A DNA stretch of 14,508 nucleotides from NCBI GenBank assembly GCA_000434635.1, contig HF988134.1, positions 27,491 to 41,998 of the forward strand, in the 5' to 3' direction. Positions 6,119-13,083 of this stretch are shown here, piece by piece. Positions within the stretch are counted from its first letter, which is position 1. Each line of letters starts with the position of its first letter. The stretch is from Firmicutes bacterium CAG:110. Its GTDB lineage: Bacteria; Bacillota; Clostridia; Oscillospirales; Oscillospiraceae. The notes beneath the pieces are model-generated. The model saw nothing but the letters and a program-made list of their open reading frames with translations, was not told the DNA's origin and searched no databases. Position numbers and translations under genes: made by a program.

Positions 6119-7390
6119 CTAAGATTCATCCTCCACGCGGCAGATGTCCGCGCCCAGCGCCCGGAGCTTCTCCACCAGATTCTCGTAGCCCCGTTCAATG
6201 AAATGAATGTGCTCGACAAAGGTGGTGCCTCTGGCCGCCAGACCCGCAATGACCAGCGCCGCGCCTGCCCGCAGATCGTGGGCAAAAACGGTGCTGCCCG
6301 TGAGGTGGTCCACGCCGGTGACCGTCGCCGTCTTTCCGCTGATGCGAATGCTCGCGCCCATGCTTTCCAGCTCGGTGCAGTAGCCGAAGAACCGGGTCTC
6401 ATAGACGCTTTCCGTCAGGCGGCTGGTTCCTCCCGCCAGCGCCATACACACGCAGACCTGCGCCTGCATATCCGTGGGGAAGCCGGGGTAGGGACGGGTC
6501 TTGACCGTGGTCTGCCGCAGTTTTCCCGTGCGCATGATGCGGATGGAATCGTCATAATTGATGACCTTCGCGCCCATTTCCTGAAGCTTGCTGGTGATGC
6601 ACTCCATGTGCTTGGGGATCACGTTCTGCACCAGCACGTTGCCGCCCACCGCCGTGACCGCTGCCAGGTAGGTTCCCGCCTCGATCTGGTCGGGGATGAT
6701 GGCGTAGGTGCCGCCCCGCAGGGCATTGACGCCCCGGATCTTGACGGTATCCGTGCCCGCGCCGGTGATCCGCGCGCCCATGGTGTTCAGGAAGTTGGCC
6801 AGATCCACGATGTGCGGCTCTTTCGCCGCATTTTCGATGATGGTCTGACCGGGCAGCAGGGTCGCCGCCAGCATGATATTGACGGTCGCGCCCACGGACG
6901 CCATGTCCAGACTGATCCGTCCGCCATGCAGTCCCTCCTGACCGGGGGTCAGAGCGACATATTCTTCCGTCTCGTCAACGTCTGCGCCCAGCGCCAGAAA
7001 GCCTTTGATATGCTGGTCAATGGGGCGGGAGGCAAAATTGCAGCCGCCGGGCAGCGCCACATGAGCTCTGCCGAACCGCCCCAGCAGCGCACCCATCAGA
7101 TAATAACTGGCACGCATTCTGCGGACGAGCTGCTGATCCGGCTCGCTGCAATGAATGTCCGCGCAGTCGATCTCCACCACGCCGGGTTCCGGGGTAACGA
7201 TCTTCGCACCCATCCCGTCGAGAATACTCATCAGAATTCGGACATCGGAAATATTGGGAACATTCTCGATCCGGCACTTGCCGCTGACCAGCAGAGCCGC
7301 GGGCAGGATCGCCACGGCCGCGTTCTTCGCGCCGCTGATCGTGACGGTACCGTTCAGGGGATGACCGCCGTTAATTTCATATCTTGCCAA
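6119..7390 (-). CDS. murA: UDP-N-acetylglucosamine 1-carboxyvinyltransferase
   Basis: First committed step of peptidoglycan synthesis: transfers enolpyruvate from PEP to UDP-GlcNAc in the cytosol; the target of fosfomycin. An in-frame TTG at 7423 would give a longer protein, but AAGGAGAGG lies about 7 nt ahead of the TTG at 7388-7390. That start gives 423 aa and puts Lys22 and Asn23 (in GAKNA) at the same numbers as in the Escherichia coli enzyme. The catalytic cysteine is present in LPGGCNFASRP (Cys117; Cys115 in E. coli), so a fosfomycin-insensitive Asp variant is not indicated. The catalytic Asp in GFPTDMQAQ is Asp307. The RFFGYCTELESMGA and HDLRAGAAL segments match the family. It has its own promoter and terminator, so it is monocistronic. 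Many Firmicutes carry two MurA copies; which of the two this is cannot be told here. Confidence 0.95.
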   Translation of the reverse strand: MARYEINGGHPLNGTVTISGAKNAAVAILPAALLVSGKCRIENVPNISDVRILMSILDGMGAKIVTPEPGVVEIDCADIHCSEPDQQLVRRMRASYYLMGALLGRFGRAHVALPGGCNFASRPIDQHIKGFLALGADVDETEEYVALTPGQEGLHGGRISLDMASVGATVNIMLAATLLPGQTIIENAAKEPHIVDLANFLNTMGARITGAGTDTVKIRGVNALRGGTYAIIPDQIEAGTYLAAVTAVGGNVLVQNVIPKHMECITSKLQEMGAKVINYDDSIRIMRTGKLRQTTVKTRPYPGFPTDMQAQVCVCMALAGGTSRLTESVYETRFFGYCTELESMGASIRISGKTATVTGVDHLTGSTVFAHDLRAGAALVIAGLAARGTTFVEHIHFIERGYENLVEKLRALGADICRVEDES

Positions 7391-7444
7391 GGAATATCCT
7401 CTCCTTGTGATTGGATTCGTCAATCGTCATACATAGGCTAGGGT

Positions 7445-7473
7445 ATTATATCATACATAGCGAATCTTGTAAA
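7445..7473 (-). promoter_or_regulatory. Strong sigma-A promoter of murA
   Basis: On the minus strand: -35 TTTACA (7473-7468), a 17-nt spacer and a perfect TATAAT (7450-7445), preceded by TGA to make an extended -10. Predicted transcript start near 7438, leaving a 5' leader of about 48 nt that holds the Shine-Dalgarno. Confidence 0.88.
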
Positions 7474-7509
7474 GTACCATTGCCGGAGGGAACACTTCCG
7501 GAAAACACA

Positions 7510-7531
7510 GGATTTTTTCCGCTGAAAATCC
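7510..7531 (-). terminator. Weak hairpin after rsmF
   Basis: GGATTTT and AAAATCC form a 7-bp stem with an 8-nt loop, 7 nt after the rsmF stop. On the minus strand it is followed only by TGTGTTTT, so termination may be partial and some transcripts may read into murA. Confidence 0.35.
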
Positions 7532-7537
7532 CGTTAT

Positions 7538-8827
7538 TTACCGCCGCAATCCCTTTGGATAGTGATTTTTCAGCACTCGTCCGTCGCCTTTTCCCCAGCC
7601 GATGGAATAGCCGCCCGCCGAGACGAGGCACCAGCCCTTCTGCATGGACGGCACCACGTCCCCCCGGAGATAAGCGCTTATCTCCCCGGAGTCCGCCGGG
7701 TAATCCTGTTGGTTTTCACAGGTTTTCAGCCACAGCGCCAGGGCGTGGGCAGGCTCAAAGCGGTCTTTTTTCACCGTCCCCAGCTCCAGTCCGGGGCGGA
7801 GGACTTTCAGCTTTCGGATGTCCGGCATATCGGGCGGCGCCCAGTACAGGGTGTCTCCGAACGTGACCGTCTTCCCATCGGGCAGGCGGATGCCAAGGCT
7901 GGCCGCAAAGGGCTGCCATGTTTTCGGAAGTTTTTCTCCGGCGGGAATCACGGTACTTTCTTCGCTGCCTTCCATCTTACGCAGCACGGCGGCAAAATGT
8001 CCCTCCCCCAGCAGCTTATGGGGCCACAGGCGGAAGCTCCCGTTTTCCCCGGCCTCGAACCACGGCGCGTCCACGGTTTCCGGGACAAATTCGGGGTGAT
8101 TTTCCAAAAACCGCGCCACCGCCCGCTCGTCCTCCTCCGGGGAAAAGGTGCAGGTGGAATACACCAGCCGCCCGCCGGGACGAACCAGCGCCGCGGCGGA
8201 ACTCAGAATTTCCGCCTGCCGCCGGGCGCACATCTCCACGGTCTCCTGACTCCAGTCCGTAACGGCGGCTTCCTCTTTCCGGAACATTCCCTCTCCGGAA
8301 CAGGGTGCGTCCACCAGCACCCGGTCAAAGAAACCGGCAAACCGCTGCGCCAGCGTGGCCGGATGCTCGTTGGTCACCAGTGCGTTAGAAACGGCCATGC
8401 GCTCAATGTTCCGGGATAGAATTTTCGCCCGCTTGGGGTTGATCTCATTGCAGAGCAAAAAGCCCCGCCCCATCATCCGTCCGGCGATCTGGGTGGTCTT
8501 GCCGCCGGGAGCGGCGCACAGGTCGCAGACCCGCTCGCCGGGTTGGGGATCGAGCAAGGCCACCGGCGCCATGGCGCTGGCCTCCTGAAGATAGTAGACC
8601 CCCGCCTCATGAAAAACGTGCAGGCCGGGTCGGGCGTCGGGGTCGTAATAGTACCCCATCGGCTCCCATGGCACCGGCTGTCCCACGAAGGGCAGCTGTG
8701 GGATCTCCCCTTTCAGGGGATTGAACCGCAGCGCAACCGCCCGGGAGCGGTTCAGGCTGTCAAGGTAGCTCTCATATTCATCTCCAAGCTGGCGCTTCAT
8801 GCGCTCCAAAAAGGCTTCCGGCAGCAT
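7538..8827 (-). CDS. rsmF: RsmF-type 16S rRNA (cytosine-5) methyltransferase
   Basis: SAM-dependent m5C methyltransferase of the NOL1/NOP2/sun family, expected to modify 16S rRNA during ribosome assembly. Its 429 aa include an N-terminal domain with the LRFNPLKG segment, a Rossmann core with the SAM motif DLCAAPGGKT (102-111), the NEINPKRAKIL strand-helix (127-137), and both cysteines of the two-Cys mechanism: Cys176 in DAPCSGEGMF and the nucleophile Cys226 in STCTFSPEEDE. The C-terminal part (about 275-429) carries the RsmF-like RNA-binding region, with RPGLELGTVKKDRFEPAHALAL and the closing GWGKGDG segment. This C-terminal extension favours RsmF over RsmB, which has an N-terminal NusB-like domain instead. 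The exact rRNA position cannot be read from sequence. The ATG follows GGAGGT by 5 nt. It has its own extended -10 promoter and a degV terminator just upstream. Confidence 0.88.
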   Translation of the reverse strand: MLPEAFLERMKRQLGDEYESYLDSLNRSRAVALRFNPLKGEIPQLPFVGQPVPWEPMGYYYDPDARPGLHVFHEAGVYYLQEASAMAPVALLDPQPGERVCDLCAAPGGKTTQIAGRMMGRGFLLCNEINPKRAKILSRNIERMAVSNALVTNEHPATLAQRFAGFFDRVLVDAPCSGEGMFRKEEAAVTDWSQETVEMCARRQAEILSSAAALVRPGGRLVYSTCTFSPEEDERAVARFLENHPEFVPETVDAPWFEAGENGSFRLWPHKLLGEGHFAAVLRKMEGSEESTVIPAGEKLPKTWQPFAASLGIRLPDGKTVTFGDTLYWAPPDMPDIRKLKVLRPGLELGTVKKDRFEPAHALALWLKTCENQQDYPADSGEISAYLRGDVVPSMQKGWCLVSAGGYSIGWGKGDGRVLKNHYPKGLRR

Positions 8828-8857
8828 ATGGTACCTCCAAAATCATGACTGCGCCCT

Positions 8858-8886
8858 ATTATAGCACATCCCAAGGCATTTTTCCA
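8858..8886 (-). promoter_or_regulatory. Extended -10 promoter of rsmF
   Basis: On the minus strand: -35 TGGAAA (8886-8881, 4/6), a 17-nt spacer ending TGC, then a perfect TATAAT (8863-8858). The TGn ahead of the -10 compensates for the weak -35. The predicted transcript start is about 24 nt before the start codon. Confidence 0.78.
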
Positions 8887-8907
8887 CCACCGGGAAAGCG
8901 CAAAATG

Positions 8908-8933
8908 CCGGCGCGGCAATTTTGCCGCGCCGG
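8908..8933 (-). terminator. GC-rich terminator hairpin of degV
   Basis: CCGGCGCGGCAA and TTGCCGCGCCGG pair perfectly over 12 bp with a very short loop, beginning 15 nt after the degV stop. Only a short T-run (CATTTTG) follows on the minus strand, but the stem is very stable. Confidence 0.72.
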
Positions 8934-8947
8934 TCAAGATATCGGGG

Positions 8948-9808
8948 TCAAAAGAGTCGGTTGTCGTTGTGGGTATTGAACGCGCCCTCAAAGCCGATGA
9001 TCAGGCCGCCCACCTCCGCATAGTAGCTGCACAGAGCCGTCGTCGGCTCCAGCATAAAGCGGGCATTGGGGAACTCGGCCAGCAGCGCTTCCCGGAAATC
9101 CGCCGCCGCTTCCTCGGCGAAGCAGTGGGCGACGCGGATATATCCGCCGTCCCGGAAGCCCCGCTCCCTGACCATATCCACCAGCATCTGGGTGGTTTTT
9201 CTCAGTCCTCTGGGCTTATGCACCGGGGCGACCTGACCGCCCTTGGCCTCTCCCGCCACCCGGATGCCCAGCATTCCGGCGATCTTCGCCACGGCGATAT
9301 TCACCCGCCCGTTTCTGGCGAGGTTGTTCATGGATTCCAGACAGAACAGGGTGTGCAGATGGTTGTGATAATCCAGCACCTTTTCCTTCGTGGTCTCGAA
9401 ATCGTCACCCGCGTCCTCGCACTGACGGATCTTCTGCGCCAGCATCATCATTTCCGGTCCCGTTGCCAGAGAATCAAAGATGAACACCTTCCTCTCCGGA
9501 TGCTCGGCCATGTACGTATCGGCAGCGTGTCTGGCCGCGTTGTAGCTGCCCGACAGGTGCTTGGAAATGGTGATGCCGAAAACTTCCTCAGCGTCACCGA
9601 AGGCTTCCAGCCACTCCCCCACGTTGGGGCAGGAGGAGCCGGACTTTCCCTTATATTGCTTCAGATCCTCCACCATCTGCGCCACGTCCAGATTTGCGTC
9701 GTCCACATATTCCCGTTCCGCCACGATCTTCATAGGAACGGAGGCAAACGTGCTGTCCTCCCCGGAGACGATGTTGCAGGAAGAATCCGCTACGATTTTA
9801 TATTTCAT
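8948..9808 (-). CDS. DegV family fatty-acid-binding protein (FakB-type)
   Basis: DegV/FakB proteins hold a single fatty acid in a deep pocket and present it to FakA for phosphorylation; cytosolic. The reading frame opens far upstream (9946), but those 46 codons span the promoter and have no ribosome site. The ATG at 9806-9808 follows GAGGG by about 7 nt and gives a 286-aa protein, the usual DegV length. Landmarks are the opening KIVADSSCNI, GSSCPNVGEWLEAF (the S/T-x-S-x-P segment that contacts the carboxylate), ISKHLSGSYNAA (the conserved LSGSYN loop), FDSLATGPE near 111-119, the basic ARNGR segment, and the C-terminal EVGGLIIGFEGAF. Specificity for saturated or unsaturated acyl chains cannot be read. 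FakA is encoded about 7 kb away in this window. It lies back-to-back with a DUF1836 gene and has a promoter surrounded by repeated AACCGAT elements. Confidence 0.9.
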   Translation of the reverse strand: MKYKIVADSSCNIVSGEDSTFASVPMKIVAEREYVDDANLDVAQMVEDLKQYKGKSGSSCPNVGEWLEAFGDAEEVFGITISKHLSGSYNAARHAADTYMAEHPERKVFIFDSLATGPEMMMLAQKIRQCEDAGDDFETTKEKVLDYHNHLHTLFCLESMNNLARNGRVNIAVAKIAGMLGIRVAGEAKGGQVAPVHKPRGLRKTTQMLVDMVRERGFRDGGYIRVAHCFAEEAAADFREALLAEFPNARFMLEPTTALCSYYAEVGGLIIGFEGAFNTHNDNRLF

Positions 9809-9833
9809 AATAATCCCTCGATCAAACCTTGTT

Positions 9834-9875
9834 ATCGGTTTTTTAAGAACCGATGTTATTGTATCAGCAACCGAT
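9834..9875. promoter_or_regulatory. Three AACCGAT repeats over the degV promoter and 5' end
   Basis: ATCGGTT (9834-9840) and AACCGAT (9848-9854) form an inverted repeat with a 7-nt spacer. A second direct AACCGAT lies at 9869-9875, inside the -35/-10 spacer, 21 bp from the first (two helical turns). Read as DNA this looks like an operator around the degV -10. Read as RNA, the inverted repeat would form a 7-bp hairpin at the very 5' end of the degV mRNA. I cannot choose between the two. Confidence 0.5.
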
Positions 9876-9886
9876 GAAGATGTCAA
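9858..9886 (-). promoter_or_regulatory. Sigma-A promoter of degV
   Basis: On the minus strand: consensus -35 TTGACA (9886-9881), a 17-nt spacer and -10 TACAAT (9863-9858, 5/6). Predicted start near 9851, giving a leader of about 43 nt. Confidence 0.88.
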
Positions 9887-9902
9887 GATAATCTTAAGAT
9901 AA
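9885..9902. promoter_or_regulatory. Candidate shared operator between divergent promoters
   Basis: AAGATAA occurs twice, at 9885-9891 and 9896-9902, 11 bp apart (one helical turn). The same stretch contains the perfect palindrome ATCTTAAGAT (9891-9900). It sits between the -35 boxes of the degV (minus) and DUF1836 (plus) promoters, where one regulator could act on both. The regulator is unknown. Confidence 0.4.
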
Positions 9903-9912
9903 GATTTTGAGA

Positions 9913-9941
9913 TTGACTTTTTCTTAGCTTTACGGTATAAT
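9913..9941 (+). promoter_or_regulatory. Sigma-A promoter of the DUF1836 gene
   Basis: -35 TTGACT (9913-9918), a 17-nt spacer and a perfect TATAAT (9936-9941). With the usual spacing transcription starts near 9948-9949, so there is almost no 5' leader before the gene. Confidence 0.9.
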
Positions 9942-9957
9942 ACCACCGGTGATATGG

Positions 9958-10479
9958 ATGAAACAGGAAATCAAACAGCAGATCGGCCAGTCCGTTCAGG
10001 ACTTCCGTCTGCCCCGTTATCAGGAGATTCCCGACGTGGGTCTGTATCTGGAACAGGCCACAAAATATATCTGCCGCTACCTGTCCCCCATTCTGGAAAC
10101 GCCCCTTACGGCGTCCATGATCAGCAACTACGTCAAACGGGGACTGCTGTCCAGCCCGGTGAAGAAGCAGTACAGCCGGGATCAGGTGGCATATCTTTTC
10201 TTCATCGCCGTGGCAAAGAACGTCCTGTCCCTGGACGCGCTGGCCTGCTTTTTGCGGCTTCAGGAGCGCACCTATCCGCTGGAAAAAGCCTATGATTACT
10301 TCTGCCGGGAGCTGGAAAACCTCCTGCTGTTCCAGTTTGAGGTCAGGGAGACCATTGAATCCTCCGACGAGGATTCCTCCGACGAAAAGCGGCTGCTCTA
10401 CAGCTGCACGGCGGCGGTGGTGCAGAAGGTGTACATGGAAAAATGGCTGGAAGCCATCGCGGCGGAAGAAGTAGGATAA
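9958..10479 (+). CDS. DUF1836 domain-containing protein
   Basis: Family of Firmicute proteins of unknown biochemical function, sometimes described as putative transcriptional regulators. Recognisable family features are the opening FRLPRYQEIPDVGLYLEQATKYI, then LTASMISNYVKRGLLSSPVKKQYSRDQVAYLFFIAVAKNVLSLD, which reads like a MerR-type winged-helix DNA-binding segment, and a helical C-terminal half with an acidic EDSSDEK linker. The protein is 173 aa from the ATG at 9958. A GTG three codons earlier (9949) is in frame and lies at the predicted transcript start. Neither has a Shine-Dalgarno, so translation is leaderless or nearly so. A strong terminator follows, making it monocistronic. It is divergent from degV; control of degV, of itself, or both is a reasonable inference from the shared 50-bp promoter region, not shown by the sequence. 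Confidence 0.85.
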   Translation: MKQEIKQQIGQSVQDFRLPRYQEIPDVGLYLEQATKYICRYLSPILETPLTASMISNYVKRGLLSSPVKKQYSRDQVAYLFFIAVAKNVLSLDALACFLRLQERTYPLEKAYDYFCRELENLLLFQFEVRETIESSDEDSSDEKRLLYSCTAAVVQKVYMEKWLEAIAAEEVG

Positions 10480-10485
10480 ATACGG

Positions 10486-10522
10486 AAGCGGTATCCCAAC
10501 GCATGAAGGGATACCGCTTTTT
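10486..10522 (+). terminator. Rho-independent terminator of the DUF1836 gene
   Basis: A perfect 12-bp stem, AAGCGGTATCCC (10486-10497) with GGGATACCGCTT (10508-10519), has a 10-nt loop and runs into TTTTT. It starts 6 nt after the stop codon. Confidence 0.94.
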
Positions 10523-10556
10523 CGTTTCTCTGAGTGCAAATTCCTTTCTGGAAAGA

Positions 10557-10585
10557 TTGACTTTTCCGGTTGTTTGTGGGATAAT
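10557..10585 (+). promoter_or_regulatory. Sigma-A promoter of aspS
   Basis: -35 TTGACT (10557-10562), a 17-nt spacer and -10 GATAAT (10580-10585, 5/6). Predicted start near 10592. The leader is about 40 nt, too short for a T-box riboswitch. Confidence 0.85.
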
Positions 10586-10632
10586 AGGACAGCTAAATCA
10601 GAAAACACCAGATATAAGAGAGGTTTTCATCC

Positions 10633-12405
10633 ATGATGCAATCCAGAACCCATAACTGCGGCGAGCTGCGTCTTTCCGACGCGGGCAAGTCCGTAACCAT
10701 CGTTGGCTGGCTGGAGAATGTCCGGGAGGTTGGCGCGAATTTCGCGTTCTGCGTTCTGCGGGACTTCTACGGCACCACCCAGGTGGTCATTGAAAATGAA
10801 GAGATGATGAAGCTCATCAAGCCCATCAACAAGGAGTCCACCATCTCCGTCACAGGCCTCGTCCGGGAGCGTGAGAGCAAGAACCCCAAGCTCCCCACCG
10901 GCGAGATCGAGGTCGTCCCTGAGAAGATCGAGGTGCTGGGCAAGTGCATTCACAACCAGCTGCCCTTTGAGATCAACAAGAGCAAGGACGCCGACGAGAA
11001 CACCCGCCTGAAATACCGCTTCCTCGACCTGCGCAACCCCGCCGTGAAGTCCAACATCGTCCTGCGCTGTCAGGTGGTGGCCGAGCTGCGGCGGCTGATG
11101 ACCGAGAAGGGCTTTTTGGAGATCACCACCCCCATCCTCACCGCTTCCTCCCCCGAGGGCGCCCGGGACTATCTGGTTCCCGCCCGGAACCACCCCGGCA
11201 AGTTCTACGCTCTGCCTCAGGCGCCCCAGCAGTTCAAGCAGCTGCTGATGACCTCCGGCTTTGACCGTTACTTCCAGATTGCCCCCTGCTTCCGGGACGA
11301 GGACGCCCGTGCCGACCGCACCCCCGGTGAGTTCTATCAGCTGGATATGGAAATGGCCTTCGCCAGTCAGGCGGACGTGCTGAGCGTGCTGGAAGATGTG
11401 CTGGTGCCCGTGTTCCACAAGTTCGGCAAGTACAAGCGGGTCTCCGCCGCCCCCTTCCGTCACATTCCTTATAATGAGGCCATGGAACGCTACGGCTCCG
11501 ACAAGCCCGACCTGCGTATCGATCTGGAAATTCAGGACATCACCGCTGAGGTGCAGGGCTGCGGCTTCACCCCCTTCGAGGGCGCGACCGTCAAGGCTGT
11601 CGCCGTGGACAACTTCACGCAAGCGAGGAAGTGGATCGACAAGCTGCTGGCCGACGTGGAAGTCCAGACCGGCAGCAAAGCCTGCTGGGTGAAGGTGGAC
11701 GAAAACGGAAATCTCACCGGCGGCGTTTCCAAGTTCCTGACGGACTGCAAGGACGCTCTGACCGCCAAGCTGAATCTGAAACCCGGCAGCTTCGTCTGCA
11801 TGGCGGCGGGCAAGAAAGCCGTCGCCCAGAAGACCGCCGGTGTCATTCGTACCATGCTCGGCAAGCGGATTCCCGGTCACTTTGACGAGGAGCAATACGC
11901 TCTGTGCTGGATCGTGGACTTCCCCATGTACGAGATCGGTGAGGAATCCGGCACTCTGGAATTCTGCCACAACCCCTTCTCCATGCCTCAGGGCGGCCTG
12001 AAGGCGCTGGAGGATGCCGAGGGCGATATGGACAAGCTGCTGGCCATCAAGGCCGACCAGTATGACCTTGTGGTCAACGGCTACGAGTCCGCCTCCGGCG
12101 CTGTGCGGAACCATGACCCGGAGATCATGGTCAAGGCTTTCGAGATGGTGGGTCTGGGCGAGGCCGACGTCAAGGCCAAGTTCCCCGCCATGTACAACGC
12201 CTTCACCTACGGCGCACCCCCGCACGCGGGCGCCGCTCCCGGTGTTGACCGTCTGATCATGCTGCTCACCGGCGAAGAGTCCATCCGGGAGGTCATCACC
12301 TTCCCCATGAACAAGAACGCCCAGGACCTGATGATGGGCGCGCCCACCACCGTGGACAAGAGCCAGCTGGACACCGTTCACATCGCGGTGCTGGAAGAAG
12401 AGTAA
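10633..12405 (+). CDS. aspS: Aspartyl-tRNA synthetase (bacterial type)
   Basis: Charges tRNA(Asp) with aspartate in the cytosol; class IIb synthetase of 590 aa. Domains in order: N-terminal OB-fold anticodon-binding domain (about 1-110, GWLENVREVG...LRDFYG), catalytic core starting near 125 (LKYRFLDLRN), the substrate segment QAPQQFKQLLM (197-207), motif 2 FRDEDARADR (220-229), a bacterial GAD insertion domain (about 310-420), and motif 3 APGVDRLIMLL (Arg540). The one-residue-longer RTPGEFYQLDMEM turn and the FPMNKNAQDLMMGAP ending resemble the form common in alphaproteobacteria and some Clostridia rather than that of E. coli. At the OB-fold position where Leu marks Asp-specific and His marks Asp/Asn-relaxed enzymes, this one has Val33. 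The ATG follows AGAGAGG by 9 nt; a second ATG comes directly after. Confidence 0.96.
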   Translation: MMQSRTHNCGELRLSDAGKSVTIVGWLENVREVGANFAFCVLRDFYGTTQVVIENEEMMKLIKPINKESTISVTGLVRERESKNPKLPTGEIEVVPEKIEVLGKCIHNQLPFEINKSKDADENTRLKYRFLDLRNPAVKSNIVLRCQVVAELRRLMTEKGFLEITTPILTASSPEGARDYLVPARNHPGKFYALPQAPQQFKQLLMTSGFDRYFQIAPCFRDEDARADRTPGEFYQLDMEMAFASQADVLSVLEDVLVPVFHKFGKYKRVSAAPFRHIPYNEAMERYGSDKPDLRIDLEIQDITAEVQGCGFTPFEGATVKAVAVDNFTQARKWIDKLLADVEVQTGSKACWVKVDENGNLTGGVSKFLTDCKDALTAKLNLKPGSFVCMAAGKKAVAQKTAGVIRTMLGKRIPGHFDEEQYALCWIVDFPMYEIGEESGTLEFCHNPFSMPQGGLKALEDAEGDMDKLLAIKADQYDLVVNGYESASGAVRNHDPEIMVKAFEMVGLGEADVKAKFPAMYNAFTYGAPPHAGAAPGVDRLIMLLTGEESIREVITFPMNKNAQDLMMGAPTTVDKSQLDTVHIAVLEEE

Positions 12406-12411
12406 ATTGCT

Positions 12412-12441
12412 GCGCCCCGTCGAGGTTTCCCGGCGGGGCGC
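12412..12441 (+). terminator. Terminator hairpin of aspS
   Basis: An 11-bp GC-rich stem with one G-T pair (GCGCCCCGTCG 12412-12422 with CGGCGGGGCGC 12431-12441) and an 8-nt loop lies 6 nt after the stop. Only scattered T follow (GTATTCTTA), so it is strong in the stem but weak in the U-tract. Confidence 0.65.
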
Positions 12442-12467
12442 GTATTCTTACAAAGTTTTTTGAATTT

Positions 12468-12493
12468 TGCAACCAAGTCAGAAATTTGTCGAG
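12468..12493 (+). promoter_or_regulatory. Possible ECF-type promoter for the sigma operon
   Basis: TGCAAC (12468-12473), 16 nt, then CGAG (12490-12493) has the AAC and CG cores and the spacing of ECF-sigma promoters. I see no good sigma-A promoter in this gap. It would fit autoregulation by the sigma factor encoded just downstream, but the match is short. Confidence 0.3.
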
Positions 12494-12522
12494 ATATCTA
12501 TTGATAGGAGGGAGTGACGCAA

Positions 12523-13083
12523 ATGGAAGACGAACAGATCGTCACACTGTACTGGAACCGGGACGAAACCGCCATTCAGGAGACCCAGACCAAATATGAC
12601 CGCTACCTGACCAAGATCGCCTGCAACATCCTCGCGGACATGGAGGACAGCCGGGAGAGCGTCAACGATACATACCTCGCCGCATGGAATTCCATACCGC
12701 CCCAGCGGCCGTCGGTGCTTTCCGCGTATCTTGCCAAGCTCACCCGGCGCATTTCCATCGACCGCTTCCGCTACCGTACCCGGGACAAGCGGCGGGATTC
12801 CCAATATGCCCTGTCCCTGTCCGAGCTGGACGACTGCGTGTCCGGGGGCAACACCACCGAGGAGATCATCAACGTCAGGCTGCTGGCCGACACCATCGGC
12901 ATTTACCTGCGGCTGCAAAGCGAGGAAGCCCGGAACGCTTTCATCGGGCGGTACTATTTTCTCGACTCACTGAAAGAGGTCGCGGCCTACTGCGGCATGT
13001 CGGAAAGCAAATGCAAGAGCCTGCTCTACCGCACCCGGGTGGGGCTGAAGGAATACTTGGAAAAGGAGGGCTTTAGCGTATGA
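12523..13083 (+). CDS. ECF-type RNA polymerase sigma factor
   Basis: Sigma-70 family factor of 186 aa with only regions 2 and 4, the ECF layout. Region 2 spans about 24-90, with YLTKIACNILADMEDSRESVNDTYLAAW as the core-binding and -10 recognition helices and SAYLAKLTRRISIDRFR after it. Region 4 spans about 136-181, with LKEVAAYCGMSESKCKSLLYRTRVGLKEYL as the helix-turn-helix that reads the -35. The ATG at 12523 is preferred over the GTG at 12514, because the GTG lies within the AGGAGGGAG ribosome site. Its stop overlaps the start of the next gene by 4 bases (ATGA), so the two are translationally coupled and probably form a sigma/regulator pair. Regulon and inducing signal are unknown. The unusual length between regions 2 and 4 (about 45 residues) is within the range of Clostridial members. 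Confidence 0.88.
   Translation: MEDEQIVTLYWNRDETAIQETQTKYDRYLTKIACNILADMEDSRESVNDTYLAAWNSIPPQRPSVLSAYLAKLTRRISIDRFRYRTRDKRRDSQYALSLSELDDCVSGGNTTEEIINVRLLADTIGIYLRLQSEEARNAFIGRYYFLDSLKEVAAYCGMSESKCKSLLYRTRVGLKEYLEKEGFSV

Noticed and set aside
6203..7441. Long plus-strand frame opposite murA
   Set aside because: Same shadow effect; murA carries all catalytic residues on the other strand.
9809..9946. 46-codon N-terminal extension of DegV
   Set aside because: It spans the -35/-10 and the transcript start and has no Shine-Dalgarno; DegV homology begins at the ATG at 9808.
9954..10295. Second frame starting ATGGATGAAACAGG inside the DUF1836 gene start
   Set aside because: Out of frame with the recognisable DUF1836 sequence; low-complexity product.
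10586..10632. T-box riboswitch for aspS
   Set aside because: The leader is only about 40 nt, with no specifier loop or antiterminator pairing.
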